Under the pieces are notes generated by a model. The model had not been told where the DNA came from. It worked only from the letters and a program-made list of their open reading frames with translations, and searched no databases. 64,000 nt of DNA from Adiantum capillus-veneris. Its lineage: Eukaryota; Streptophyta; Polypodiopsida; Polypodiales; Pteridaceae. The stretch's first letter is position 1. The number at the start of each line of letters is the position of its first letter. Where the stretch lies: assembly GCA_014529385.2 (NCBI GenBank), contig CM043952.1, positions 62,611,119 through 62,675,118 on the forward strand, read 5' to 3'. The position numbers were made by a program, and so were the translations under genes. This document shows, piece after piece, positions 33,807-44,457 of this stretch.

Positions 33807-35163
33807 TTGTTTCAAATGTCACTTGTTTCTAAGTGGAGTAACTATCTGTTTACTTACTTATCGAGCCAAACATTTCCTGAGGATATGAGTAAACACCGTC
33901 AAAGAGTGATTGAAATTGAAGCAAGAGACTATGCTCTTATTGGGAACCAATTGTATTGGAGAGGTCAGGATCAACATTTGCGTCTTTGTGCAAATGAAGA
34001 TGAGTATATTCCGATTATAGAACAAGCACATGCTAGATTAGCTGGAGGTCACTTTTCTAGTGAGACCACCGCAAGAACAATCTTGATGGCAGGCATATGG
34101 TGGCCAACACTTTTTGCATATGCTAAAGAATATGTTCGAAGGTGTGATACTTGTCAACGAGCAAAAATGCCAACACGTGGAGATAGCATGCCCTTAAGAC
34201 CAATGATGGGGGCTAGAGCTTTCGCAAAATGGGGTATAGATTTTGTTGGGCCAATACAGCCACCTGCTTATAGAACCCAATCTCAATATATCATTGTAGC
34301 TATGGACTATTTGACCAAGTGGGCCGAGGCTAAAGCAACTCAAAAGAACGATGCCAAAACCACTGCTGCATTCTTATATGAGTATGTATTCACGAGATAT
34401 GGACTACCAATAGAAATTGTCAGTAATCGGGGAACTCATTTCCTCAATGAGGTAATAGAGGATTTGCTTAATGAGTTTATGGTCATCCATAACAAATCAT
34501 CTCCCTATCACCCACAAGCAAACAAACAAGCTGAGCATATGAGCAAAATTCTTATCTCAGTGCTGACTAAATTGGTTAGTTCAGGACAGACAGATTGGGA
34601 AATGAATCTCCATACTTCTCTATGGGATTATCGAGTTTCATTCAAAACAGCTTTAGATGCTACACCCTTTAACCTTGTTTATGGTCTTGATGCCATACTT
34701 CCAATAGAATTTCTATTGCCAACATTAAGGGTAGTACAGCATCTTGACTGGACTGGACATGAATTGTTAGAAAGACTTTGGAAAATGTAGATGAGCAAAG
34801 GCTAACCATTGTAGCTCACATCTATGCACAAAAGCGGAAACAAAAACAGTTTTTTGGTTCCCACTTAATCACAAAAATCTTCAAGAAAGGGGACTTAATC
34901 TTAGTCTATTCCCTTAAGCAACACATTCCCAAGTTTAAAAAAAAGGAAAATGGACCGTTTATCATTGAAGATGTATCTCCAAGTGGAGCAGTAAAATTGT
35001 CCACCCTAGATGGTGAACCAATGACTAATTGGATTAGTGGATGTCGTTTAAAGAAATACAATTTGCCACTAACCAATGAATTGCTAGAAAGAATGCATGC
35101 AGCCAAGAAAAGGAAGATTAAACGACAAGAGGTTATTGATGAAGCCCAAGAGGAAGCTCGGCT
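33807..35163 (+). pseudogene. element E integrase
   Basis: 33807-34790 is open: linker (NQLYWRGQDQHLRLCANEDE), HHCC (HARLAGGHF ... CDTCQ), catalytic core (KWGIDFVGPI with the first Asp; IVSNRGTHFLN where the second Asp is Asn; YHPQANKQAE with Glu). The C-terminal domain continues in another frame, 34778-35233 (GDLILVYSLKQHIPKFK, NWISGCRLKKYNLP). Element A keeps the Asp (SDRG), so the Asn is a private G-to-A change. It would insert cDNA into the genome. The frame runs on into the second protease after a one-base deletion near 35168. Confidence 0.9.
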
Positions 35164-35712
35164 TTGTTACTCAAACAGAAAGCTACCCTCAGGAATCAAC
35201 AGATACCGATTCCCATCAACACTCTGGAAATAGATGACCGACAATGGGAATTACCTAAAGATGCAGTGTCAACATATGATGACTGGTTAGACGGAATAGA
35301 CCTGCACATCAAAGTACAACTCAACAATCATAGCACCAATGCTTTGGTCGACACAGGAGCTAGAGTAAATGCAGTCAGTTATTCCACGTACAAGAAGGCA
35401 GCAAGTCAAGCATTGACATCAGGAATAACGACAATCAAACGATGCAACAAGAATCCAACCCCAACATTGGGAGTAGTCAACTTGAACATGATAGTACATG
35501 GATGTTCATGTTCTCATCAGTTTGTATGCTTACTAGATGAACACATGAATGAGACGATGATTCTTGGAATTCCCTGGATGCGGACATACAAAGCAGTACT
35601 AGATTGGGATACAAATCAGCTAAAGCTATCACCTAAAGGCGAGCAACGCATTGTTCCAATTGCAACAAGCAAGGAGAAATGGAAAGGAAGCAATCAGCGG
35701 ACCAAACAATGA
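35164..35712 (+). CDS. second retropepsin-like protease fused after integrase (E)
   Basis: 182-codon open frame. Active-site loop ALVDTGARVNAVSY with intact DTG, then CNKNPTPTLGVVNLN, and ETMILGIPWMRTYKAVLDWD with the ILG segment and Asp-Trp typical of retropepsins. It is highly similar to 1088-1657 of element A across the whole length. In A it is in frame with integrase; here a one-base deletion separates them. It may replace the degenerate first protease, or process a C-terminal product; both are inference. Confidence 0.75.
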   Translation: MLLKQKATLRNQQIPIPINTLEIDDRQWELPKDAVSTYDDWLDGIDLHIKVQLNNHSTNALVDTGARVNAVSYSTYKKAASQALTSGITTIKRCNKNPTPTLGVVNLNMIVHGCSCSHQFVCLLDEHMNETMILGIPWMRTYKAVLDWDTNQLKLSPKGEQRIVPIATSKEKWKGSNQRTKQ

Positions 35713-36320
35713 AGTAATCAATCTTCTCCATCCCCTCGACAAGTAAATGCTACAAGTAGCATGCAAGGAGTTAGGAAAATTTGGGTACCAAAAGCACAAC
35801 TTAAGGATAAACCGATTCAAATTTGGGTGCCTAAAACTTCACTGCCCGACAAAACGAAAGAAGGTTCCAAGGGTAAAAACATAGAGACCAGCATCTCTGA
35901 GCAAGGAACCTAACATGAAATTGGTTTGGAAGAAAAAGGAGAACTTTATCTTCTCCACAAACCGTAAACCAATCAAGCAATGGCGAGTTAAGTCTCAAAA
36001 GACTCCACCACATCATACAACACCAAGCAGACCAAATTACCAATGGCGAGAAAAAGCTCGACAATAGTCAAAAGTGCTACCAATAGCCCAAGAAATCAGT
36101 GTGTTGAAGCAGGTACAATCAAAGAGAGAGCACACAAGCTACAATATTTTCTCTTTGGAAGACATCAACAGCAAACCTCAACATCATCAGAACTCAAGAC
36201 CCAGCTCTTTCACAGCGTAGGGATTTGAATTGCATTGATATTCAAAGTATGGTAGAGCCAACCACGGCTATGTATAGACACAATTGTTCAACCCACACAC
36301 ATAGTTGTCCCGGAGTACGC
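35713..36320 (+). pseudogene. element E polyprotein tail with IWVPK repeats
   Basis: After a TGA the same frame continues: VRKIWVPKAQLKDK and IQIWVPKTSLPDK (35776-35835), then a Ser/Thr/Lys-rich stretch. The end (36043-36228) resembles element A's tail 464-760 (GRHQQQTSTS). No named domain. The ACGC at 36317-36320 is the TSD of the following insertion. Confidence 0.5.
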
Positions 36321-36570
36321 TGTCGTGTTGTGGCACGTATATAGTGGGAACGGGCATTAAACGATTTATCTTGTGACTTTTTGATGCATAAGTATACTTC
36401 ATATAATACTCATATGCATAAATAAAAGCTTTCTACCATACCTTAGTATTACCTTTGAAGTAATATAAATTTACATTACTATTAGAAAGTACTGCAAGAG
36501 AAGTATCAATGATTGTGCCTCTTTTTGTCTGGGGGAAAAGCATTTGTATATTTCTTCTAATATCTCAACT

Positions 36571-36607
36571 ATACCCTACCATATATAAATTATATATGGT
36601 AGGGTAT
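36571..36607. repeat. perfect 17-bp inverted repeat with 3-nt loop
   Basis: ATACCCTACCATATATA at 36571-36587 and its exact complement at 36591-36607, loop AAT. The homologous downstream copy (about 38318-38335) has only the left arm. It lies 12 bp before the nested solo LTR. Confidence 0.9.
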
Positions 36608-36618
36608 ATCTTAGTATT

Positions 36619-38186
36619 TTTCATAATAATCAATATCTAATTCTCCTAAATGATTTTCTCATATTAAACTGATCATTTAATGTGGGGAAGGCTAGGGGAG
36701 AAAAAGCTAGAATATTGGTTAAGCTAGCAGACCGGCCACAGTAGGGATCCAAAGGGGGGGCCATCTGCAAAAGAGCCATGTGCAACAATGGGCTAAAAAG
36801 ACCCTAAGGTTCAGCCCATTAAGACTTCCAAAATGCTAAGTTCCAAAATTCAAAGGTTGTGTCCAAAAGGTCAACCCTAGGGAAAATTGGATGCTTAGTG
36901 TGTGTACAAAAGTCTTCTTCAAAGCCTACAAAGGAGGGGGCGAGCCCATTTAGTACGGGATGAGAGAGAAAGCCACACACACACACACACAGGCTCCCTT
37001 TACACAAAGGGAATTAGGGACACATGTCAGCTCCCTAGGCCAGATGCCCACAAGGGGTGCCCAATTCCTATTGGAAGACTCTTGAAGTGGACCAATGAGA
37101 ATTAAGCTAGAGTAAATCTAGTTTAATTAATTTAAAAACATTTAATAAAAGAAACCAATGAGAATTAAGTCTCCTAGAAGACTATTGGGCAGTCTCCCAA
37201 GGGGTCCAATGAGCATTCAGGAGCCCAATGGCTTGCTTGATTCCTATTGGCCAGGAGGCAAAGGGGTCCAATGAGAGTTTAGTTTAATTATTTAATTACC
37301 TAAAGCTCTCACAAAAGGGGAGAGGGGGACACATGTCAGAAGGCTATCACTTATGCTGCTTAACACCCATTGGCTTGACTTGGGGAGGTCCAATGAGGCA
37401 AAAGCCAGACCAATTTAGCAGGAAGGGCTCACCCAAGAGAGAGGGGGGCCTGATTTTTTCTTGGTATTGACACACACACACTCACACTTGACCATGTGTG
37501 AAGAAAGAATACTCTATCTCCTCCCAAGCTTTAATGGAGAGCTCATCACCTACTCCAAGCTTGTGAAATAGAAGCCTACATCAACACTCTCTTGGCATGT
37601 GGATGCAAATCCAACCAAGAGCCAAGCTTCAATGCATGCTCATCTTCTCTACCAAGCTAATTACTAAGCTAATCTATGCTAATATGAGTGATTATGTGAG
37701 GAGATGTACATCTTTCTCATAAGATACTCCTTCTTCCTCTCAATCTACTCTCATACCCTGCTAGCTCTCACCATCTTCGAAGGTGTGTGAGGTCTTGGGT
37801 CTGAGAACGGGGATAATTCAAGTTGTGTTTGATTAAGTGTTTTGCTTAGTGCATGAAGCTTCCATCTTCATTGCACTAGCTAGTCTTGAAGGAACACAAA
37901 GAATTGTATTGTACAATGTCTCTCTTGATGGGAGAAACCATAATACAAAGCCTTTTGGAGGGGGGACCGGCTCCATGCAAATCGGGTCCTCAACTGTTGT
38001 CAATATCTTAATTTCTCTCTCTTTTGAAAGTATTGTTGATGCTATCTAACTAGGTGTTATGCTTTTTGTTGCTCTCTCCACCCAAGCACTCTTGTAATTC
38101 TCATTAGGAATCTATTCTAATGAAATGCCCACTATGTTCATGCTAATTTCCACTACACATAAGTTATTAGGCCATTAAATGTTACA
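36619..38186 (+). repeat. solo LTR of chromovirus family C
   Basis: 1568 bp matching both LTRs of C, with 5' TG mutated to TT and 3' end AATGTTACA. It is flanked by the 5-bp TSD GTATT (36614-36618 and 38187-38191). No internal sequence remains, so it arose by LTR-LTR recombination after insertion. Short (AC)n at both sites suggests this is nearer the ancestral LTR length. Confidence 0.92.
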
Positions 38187-38191
38187 GTATT

Positions 38192-40223
38192 ACCTTTAAA
38201 GAAATATAAATGTACATTACTATTAGAAAGTACTGCTAGAGAAGTATGAATGATTGTGCCTCTTTTTTTCTGGGGGAAAAGCATTTGTATATTTCTTCTA
38301 ATATCTCAGCTATACTCTACCATATATAAATTATTTTCTTCTTTTCACATTTATTTAATAATATAACCCTTCAATAATGCATACCTTCTTGGATACATAC
38401 AAGAGGGAAGGACCTACTACAAGACTTTATGAAAAGGAAGATCGAAAGCTTCTTGGACCATCCCAATTTGAAAATCTTGACCTAAGGGCATGGAGAAAAT
38501 GCCAAAACCAAGTCAAGCTCTTTTAGTAGGCCAATTTTGCCTTTTGAAGCATGTCAATCCGAGTTACAGGTCAAAAGTTACAAGGAAAAGAGTGAAAAAT
38601 CCTCTCACAACTACGCTGCAAGAAGAGATGGTAAATAGGTGAATCAAGTGAAAAGAGGTAATCTTGGTTTTTTTCCATAAAATAAGATATTTGGAGGATA
38701 AAAGACACAAGCATGTGAATGTAACACCTCAAAGATGCCTTGAAGGACAAGACACACAAGTTGGGACCCCCTGCTGGAGCCACACAGAAGATGCCTAGGT
38801 GGGCCCCACATACATCATGCACCCACATGGAGCCTCAACGACCAAAGATGCTGAATTTCATGATATTTTGAGTCCTAATATTGCCCATTTTAAGAAATAT
38901 CCAAAGAACATTTAATTTGGGCTAACTCTTTAGCCTAATCAAGTGATTATGTAAAACATGGCTTCCTCACCTATAAAAAGGGCAACCTTCTCTTCATTGG
39001 GGCAAGTTATGAGTGAGTGAGAATAGCTCAATTCCATTGTGACACACTCATCTTAGTGCCACACTTTCTCTTCAAGAAAGACTGAAGTCTTGTCTCATCT
39101 TCTCTCTCCATTAAGGTGGTGGCAATTGCTCTCATGTAAGATATATGTTGCTAGTTTTACTTTCATTTGCATATCTAGTCCAATACTTGTCTCTAATTCT
39201 ATCTCTATCTCTCATTATCTATCTTTAATACCAGCACCACACTTAGATCTATCTCTAATTCCATCTTTACTCCTCCTTTGATCTCTCTTGTTGTGTCCTA
39301 ATTGTTTCATTGGAAGGTATTCAAGGAGCAACCTTGTCAATGTAATGGGTACAACCTTCTTGCGAGAAACAATTATGTACACAAGGTTAGTAACCATATC
39401 TTCATCTTCCACAAGTATCTCTCTCTCTTAAGGTTCTCATTCTCTTCCACAAACTCTAGAATCTCCTTGCTATAGGTACTTCTCTCCCCGCAGTATCCTT
39501 ATTGCCTAAGGGCAACAATAGGGCTTGGGAGAGAAACTCTCTTCTTCTTCTCCTTTCACTTCTTTCACACCTTTATCTTTGAACATACTAAGTATATCAT
39601 TGATGAATAACCATAATCCACATAGAGGTAATTTATTTCAATTCCATTCAGTGCAATCTATTAGGGTCAACATTTGGATTAGTCAAAAGATTCACTTTCA
39701 GCAACACATAGTGTTTCTATTTGGTCCTGAAAGGCTCAACGAAATACTTCTCTCACCAGATCCCATCATACTACCTATTATTGACTGTGACTTCTCTTTT
39801 GATGTGAATGTGGCTATTTTATTATGAATCAAGAGGATTTGTACTCACAACTAATCCCAATCGCTAGACAAAACATATACATTATAGTAAGCACAAAGCT
39901 ACAGTTCCAAAGAGCAATCCGTAGCTTATTTGGACAACAAAGATTAAATATCATTAACTCATACATTAACCATTTTATCCTACCCATGATACGATATGAT
40001 CGTAATCTCGATGTTTTCATTTTTGTTTTGTTCTGACTATCTTTCATGAGTTCTCTCCATCACGTGTGTAAAAGTGAGCGGCTTCTTTGGCTACATTTCT
40101 TCTTTAGATTTAGAAGCTATGTTATCTACATCTTAGCTCCTTCTCATAACCCTTGAGCTTCCTCACAAACTCTCACAGCAAGAGGCCCGGTGCCTTCCTG
40201 GCAAGACCGCCAACTTTTTGACA
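38192..40223 (+). other. 3' part of the solo-LTR-like insertion
   Basis: 38192-38340 repeats 36446-36600 (start TACCTTT(A/G)AAG; CTCTTTTT.TCTGGGGGAAAAGC), so a ~175-bp tandem duplication existed before the C solo LTR inserted in it. CTATAAAAAG at 38971-38980 is a TATA box. Several TCTCTCT-rich phrases at 39080-39480 follow. I see no gene; open frames of 60-100 codons here look random. Confidence 0.5.
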
Positions 40224-40227
40224 ACGC

Positions 40228-40730
40228 CATCTAGGAGGGGTGGAAGGGCACTAAGTACTAAGTAATTAAGGGCAATGTTTGAAGAGGGAAGAAAAAGTTC
40301 GATGTTAACGTGTGATTTTTTGAAAAATTACCTAATAATGCCCTTATAATTCATCATCAGGGAAAATTTATTGATAATATCTTCCCGATGAGTGTAAATA
40401 GTATATATACTATTAGAAAATCATTAAAAAATAGTCCTTTTTGGATATTTTTCATCATTTTTATTGATAACGAGACTTAAAAATAGAAAAATCCAACAGA
40501 AAACAATAAAGCTATGTGTTTCAATGTATTTCCTTAATTATTGGATTTTCACTTTACTTTTTTAGAGCATTTGGTTATTTTCTTTGATTTTTTTAATAAA
40601 CATGTTAAAAATTAATAATAAATAGCAAGGAATCTCAGATGGAAAAACGAAGACACAATGGTGATCAGAAAGACAAGGTGGACAAGCACAAAAATTTTCA
40701 ATGAAATCAGAAGATGGAAGCAGGAAGCCT
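40228..40730 (+). other. 3' noncoding block of element E
   Basis: Begins CCATCTAGGAGGGGTGG and matches, on the opposite strand, 1-500 of element A. AT-rich, no gene. It stops matching near 40730, where the sequence becomes G-specific. Confidence 0.7.
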
Positions 40731-41678
40731 AAATTAGGCGGCCAAGCCTACTTTTGCAAAATTCTTGCAGAATGAGCTACAGGAATCTGATCTAGGAAAT
40801 TTTTGAGTCTAATATAGATTTCACGGCCTAGTAGGACTAACGAGGGAATCTAGGGAAAATTGGTTCAGGAAGTCCGGGTATAGATATCCAAGGTAGGCTA
40901 AAACCACCTCATTTCCACTTGTGGCCTTTGCAGAGAGAGCTTTTCGACCTCTTTCGCGCGTCTTTTCCGGAGTCTACAGTTGCCTGTTTTCAGCACCATC
41001 TCACACGAGACATGAGGGGTAAGTTCTTTACTCATCAATGATCCATTTTGTACGATCGGTAGCTAGTCTAAACCCCTAGAAAAAACCCTAGAAATCGAGC
41101 AGTGCACGAAGACCTACGACCAAAAACTGACCATAGCGGCCTGTCAGCTCGACCAAATTAGATGGGAATTGAACTGTAGCATGCCCTAACACGATAGGAC
41201 CTTTCTATATCATCAGTTGACCATTTGGGAGGGGTCGAGGGGGTTCCCACTAGAAAAACTAGGGTTTTGGCAGATGCCAGAATTCGGATCTGACTCCACA
41301 GACAGCTTGCCTACGAGGTTCAAATACAATGTATATGATTGGTTTGGTGAAATCAATCAAGCAAAGCCCTTGAAAAGTAGAAAACAGCTCGAAGGCTACA
41401 AAGTGTCAAATTCGACATACGGGTCAAACTGACTCCAAATGAGTCAGAATTTGATGACCTGCTTCACAACTATGTTGCGGACAAGTTCAAAGCCTCAAAA
41501 TTGACTGACCAACTCAACAGGCAGTGTAGTCACAGAAATCGGTGATTTCAGAGTCGATAAAGCACAAAGTGATGCCAGCATGACCAAACTTGACCAAATT
41601 TAATTTAGGAGTTCTTTTAGGTGTATACAATGTGTTTAGGTCAAAATTTGCAAGTTTTGCAAAAAAATTATGACTACT
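40731..41678 (+). other. 5' region of G, noncoding
   Basis: No gene seen. CCCTAGAAAAAACCCTAGAAA-like repeats occur at about 41073-41097. Could be an LTR end or leader; no PBS found. Confidence 0.35.
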
Positions 41679-42280
41679 GTAAATAATCACGATTATTTAC
41701 TTTTGCACTATATTTGCTTGGAAATTGTATCATCACCTCACCTATCATGTGTACACACCTATTACATGCCAAAAATCAAGTATGAGCCAAAATGAGCACC
41801 TATAACTTGGAAAATTGCCAGAAAACGGAAAGAAGTCTTTGCAAGCCAATTTTTGGGTTATGGACAACATTTCTTGATCCAAATCACCTCATATCTCATA
41901 CACAGGGTCTATACAATGCCTAGAATTAATTTGTACCAAAAAATGTTGATTTTGGTAGAAATGTTAATAATCGCGATTATTTACTTTCTAGCCAAAATGA
42001 GGGAATTTTGATAGTTTGCCATCATACATCCAAAGTACATGATGTGTTAAGTCCACTAGCCAACTTTGAACCAATTTGGAGCTCAGAATCTCAAATTTCC
42101 ACTATATCTACTGTTTCAGAGACCTAAAGCCAAAATCTGGTACCATTTTCATCCTATGCATCCAAATGAGCCCATATTTCACTCAGAGTATGTATTTGGT
42201 ATATACTTCAAGCCTATGATGCCAAGTTTGCAAAATGTTGAAAAAATTACTCAGCTGTGTAAATAATCGTGATTATTTAC
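41679..42280 (+). repeat. G leader with three 9-4-9 palindromes
   Basis: Palindromes at 41679-41700 (centre CACG), 41963-41984 (CGCG, one arm mismatch) and 42259-42280 (CGTG), steps 284 and 296. Arms GTAAATAAT and its inverse, identical to the E family. Confidence 0.85.
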
Positions 42281-42371
42281 TTTGGTGGAAAATATTTGTT
42301 TGGACTTTACAATTTTGTTCCTTGCATGTTTTTATGCATCTATGCTTGTTCAAAAATTGATTTGAAGCAAA

Positions 42372-43313
42372 TTGGACCAAAATTGTCAGCATTTTAGACT
42401 AAAGGAAAATTCAGAGAAAAATCCGACAAATCTGCTAACTTTGACACTCTATTCACTGAACAGGAGCCATGCAATCAGCAGAGAGGGCCAAGAAGAAGCT
42501 CAGAAGAAAAAGTTGCAGCAACTGCCCGCATATCAATTGGATCCAAATTCAGCCAAAGCCGCCAAGGCAGCATATCTTTCAAAAGAACATCTAGAAGAGC
42601 ATCACACCACAGTGTTCACCGGCAGATTAAGGAGTGAGGAGGGACATCAGGTAGAGTTGCAACTCCTACCGAAAGAAGTATATGATGTAACCGCGAAGCT
42701 TGAGACCAAAGACGCCAACCGCAGCCTAGGACTCAGAGACTTTTATGAAAAGGAGTCATGCGATGTGGATTTCCAAAAAGCTTACGAGCTTTTATCCACG
42801 ATTAAAGAAGATGGAATTGCCCAAATTTTTGACCCGCAGGGAAATAAAGTCGAAGTGGTAATAACCAAAGAAATAGTGGCAGAAGCACTTAGACTGCCCA
42901 CAGAAGGAATGACCATGAGGGCAAGGGCCAGGAAAATGGTAGGTACTTTCACCAAAGAAACCACCGCAGCCACCTTTGCAGATCTAATTCACAAGCAAGT
43001 GGAAGAGCCAGCCAGGTTAAACCACCAGCATTTCAACTTCTTGGCTAAAAGGCCACCAAGGTATACCACGCCAAATCATGTAGTTGCCACCACTTTTACA
43101 CAAGTCCTCAAGTCAACAACCAGGCAACCGGTGGACCACGCACAATACGTCTTGACCACTTTGAAAGGCACAAAGAAAGAAGAAAATATCACTTACCTGG
43201 GTGCACCAGAGGTATTGACAAGGATTGCGTACCATGCCACCAGCATGGCCAACAACCTACCACCTGCCCTAGACCAAAACACTTGGATACTGGCAGCACA
43301 ACCATCTCCTTGA
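42372..43313 (+). CDS. uncharacterised 313-codon protein of element G
   Basis: Longest intact frame of G, following the palindromic leader where gag would be. Real translation may begin later than the first ATG, since residues 1-30 look like leader. The protein is charged, with AKAAKAAYLSKEHLEEHHTT, LGLRDFYEKESCDVDF, VEVVITKEIVAEALRLPTEG and LNHQHFNFLAKRPPRYTTPN. The middle resembles the plant transposon-associated domain that precedes or replaces gag in some elements (fold of type FYE...V.G..v.is...I...L.LP), but I am not certain. No zinc knuckle. GC content is higher than its flanks, consistent with coding constraint. Confidence 0.55.
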   Translation: MDQNCQHFRLKENSEKNPTNLLTLTLYSLNRSHAISREGQEEAQKKKLQQLPAYQLDPNSAKAAKAAYLSKEHLEEHHTTVFTGRLRSEEGHQVELQLLPKEVYDVTAKLETKDANRSLGLRDFYEKESCDVDFQKAYELLSTIKEDGIAQIFDPQGNKVEVVITKEIVAEALRLPTEGMTMRARARKMVGTFTKETTAATFADLIHKQVEEPARLNHQHFNFLAKRPPRYTTPNHVVATTFTQVLKSTTRQPVDHAQYVLTTLKGTKKEENITYLGAPEVLTRIAYHATSMANNLPPALDQNTWILAAQPSP

Positions 43314-43372
43314 GCTACAAGATCAGCCAAGAGATCCTACAGATATGGTGAAGAGTCAGCTAAAATCTCGCC

Positions 43373-44438
43373 TGTTGAAAGGTCAACCTTTCAACAACGC
43401 TTCCACAAAGATTCCATGAAGATTCTTGAAAGATTCTCTAAAGATTCCAAATAAAGATGTTGATGAAGTGATGAAGACAAAGATGGATGTTGTAATGTGA
43501 AGATACAAGCTCATGGACATCATCAAATATCCCGTTATTATCATTTTGAGCCATTACGGCCACTTTTGTAATGTTTACGGGAACTTCATATTTTAAGTCG
43601 ACAATTGTATTCTGGCCAGAGATGCTTGTTGGATGAGCAAAGCCAGCTCACAGTGTTGTAATTAAGCTCTATAGAAGCTTAGGGACAAATCAGGTCATTT
43701 TGGTCGGACATTAGGTTTTCTAAGGCTTAGTATATAAGCCAAAACCTAAAGCTTTGTAAAGAAAATTCTAATAATCTGATCTTCTGTGTCGTTGGGAGAC
43801 TGCGAGAGAGTGAGAGTGTGTGTGTGTGTGCTACAGGAGCTACGATGGTCAGAATTGCAAACGGAGAGCAGTTGTGTGTCCCCCTCGAGGAGAGCTACGT
43901 GTTGATGCTTACATCACGCGCGTTTGTCTGTGTTTTGGCAGATTCACCTGCGAGCTACTTTTGGAGTTTCGGTGAGTAACTGTTGTCCGTTTTTGCATTT
44001 CAGCATATCCACGTGATCAGAGCGAGTAGATCTACACATTAGGCACTTTAGTTTTCGGAAACGTCGACCTACAAAAACCGGCCAGACATCCTACGCGTTT
44101 TCTGCACGGAGGATATTGAGTAGGTTTTTTGGTCACGGACCTTAGGGAGAGGGGCCTATTGGTGTTGATAGGATATCCCTCAAGTTTTGTAACGTTTCGA
44201 GAACGTCTAATGGGCTTTTGGCTTGCGGTAGCATCATAGGAGACTCTCACATTCACAAAACCGATGGCATGTAGATTTGATATCTTTGTAGGAAGTAGTC
44301 ATTAGTCGGTCGAGTAGAGGTTGACACCCTTTGCTTGCTTCTACGCTCCTGCGGGTTAAGCTTCGTCCTCAGTTGACATTATATGTTAGGTGAGTTCTCG
44401 CTATGCTGACGTCTGTCACGGCGTATCCGTCCCCAACA
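43373..44438 (+). repeat. 5' LTR of F
   Basis: Starts TGTTGAAAGG, 4-nt loop TCAA, CCTTTCAACA: a perfect hairpin at the LTR tip. Ends GTCCCCAACA. It contains a left half of the leader palindrome plus CGCG at 44085-44097. TATATAAGCC at about 43731 is a likely TATA region. Confidence 0.95.
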
Positions 44439-44439
44439 T

Positions 44440-44457
44440 TGGCGCCGCTGCCGGGGA
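44440..44457 (+). promoter_or_regulatory. primer-binding site, tRNA-Asp type (F)
   Basis: TGGCGCCGCTGCCGGGGA, one base from the usual plant Athila/Tat site, one base after the LTR. Confidence 0.9.

Larger units (their letters stand above)
36321..40223 (+). mobile_element. solo-LTR-like insertion in the tail of E (holds a nested solo LTR)
   Basis: Begins TGTCGTGTTG and ends TTTTTGACA, giving TG..CA ends with a TGTC/GACA inversion. ACGC flanks both sides (36317-36320 and 40224-40227). The uninterrupted sequence is seen in element A (AACGCCATCTAGG at 480-500, complement). Without the nested LTR it is about 2.3 kb. It has no coding capacity and one good TATA box at 38972, two thirds along, so a solo LTR is the best reading. 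Its family is unknown. Confidence 0.65.
24453..40730 (+). mobile_element. Ty3 non-chromoviral element E, with nested insertion and no visible 3' LTR
   Basis: 5' LTR, tRNA-Asp-type PBS, ~1.85-kb leader with palindromes, gag with two zinc knuckles, degenerate protease, RT, RNase H, two HHCC modules, integrase, second protease, IWVPK tail and a 3' noncoding block. The absence of a chromodomain and the PBS type indicate the Tat/Athila side of plant Ty3 elements. No archaeal-type second RNase H is seen, so it may belong to a less known lineage. A 3.9-kb insertion (36321-40223) interrupts the tail. No copy of the 5' LTR appears downstream in the window, so the 3' end is lost or replaced by G. Confidence 0.8.

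Noticed and set aside
38192-40223. Several 60-100-codon frames
   Set aside because: Random-looking composition within an LTR-like sequence; no similarity recognised.
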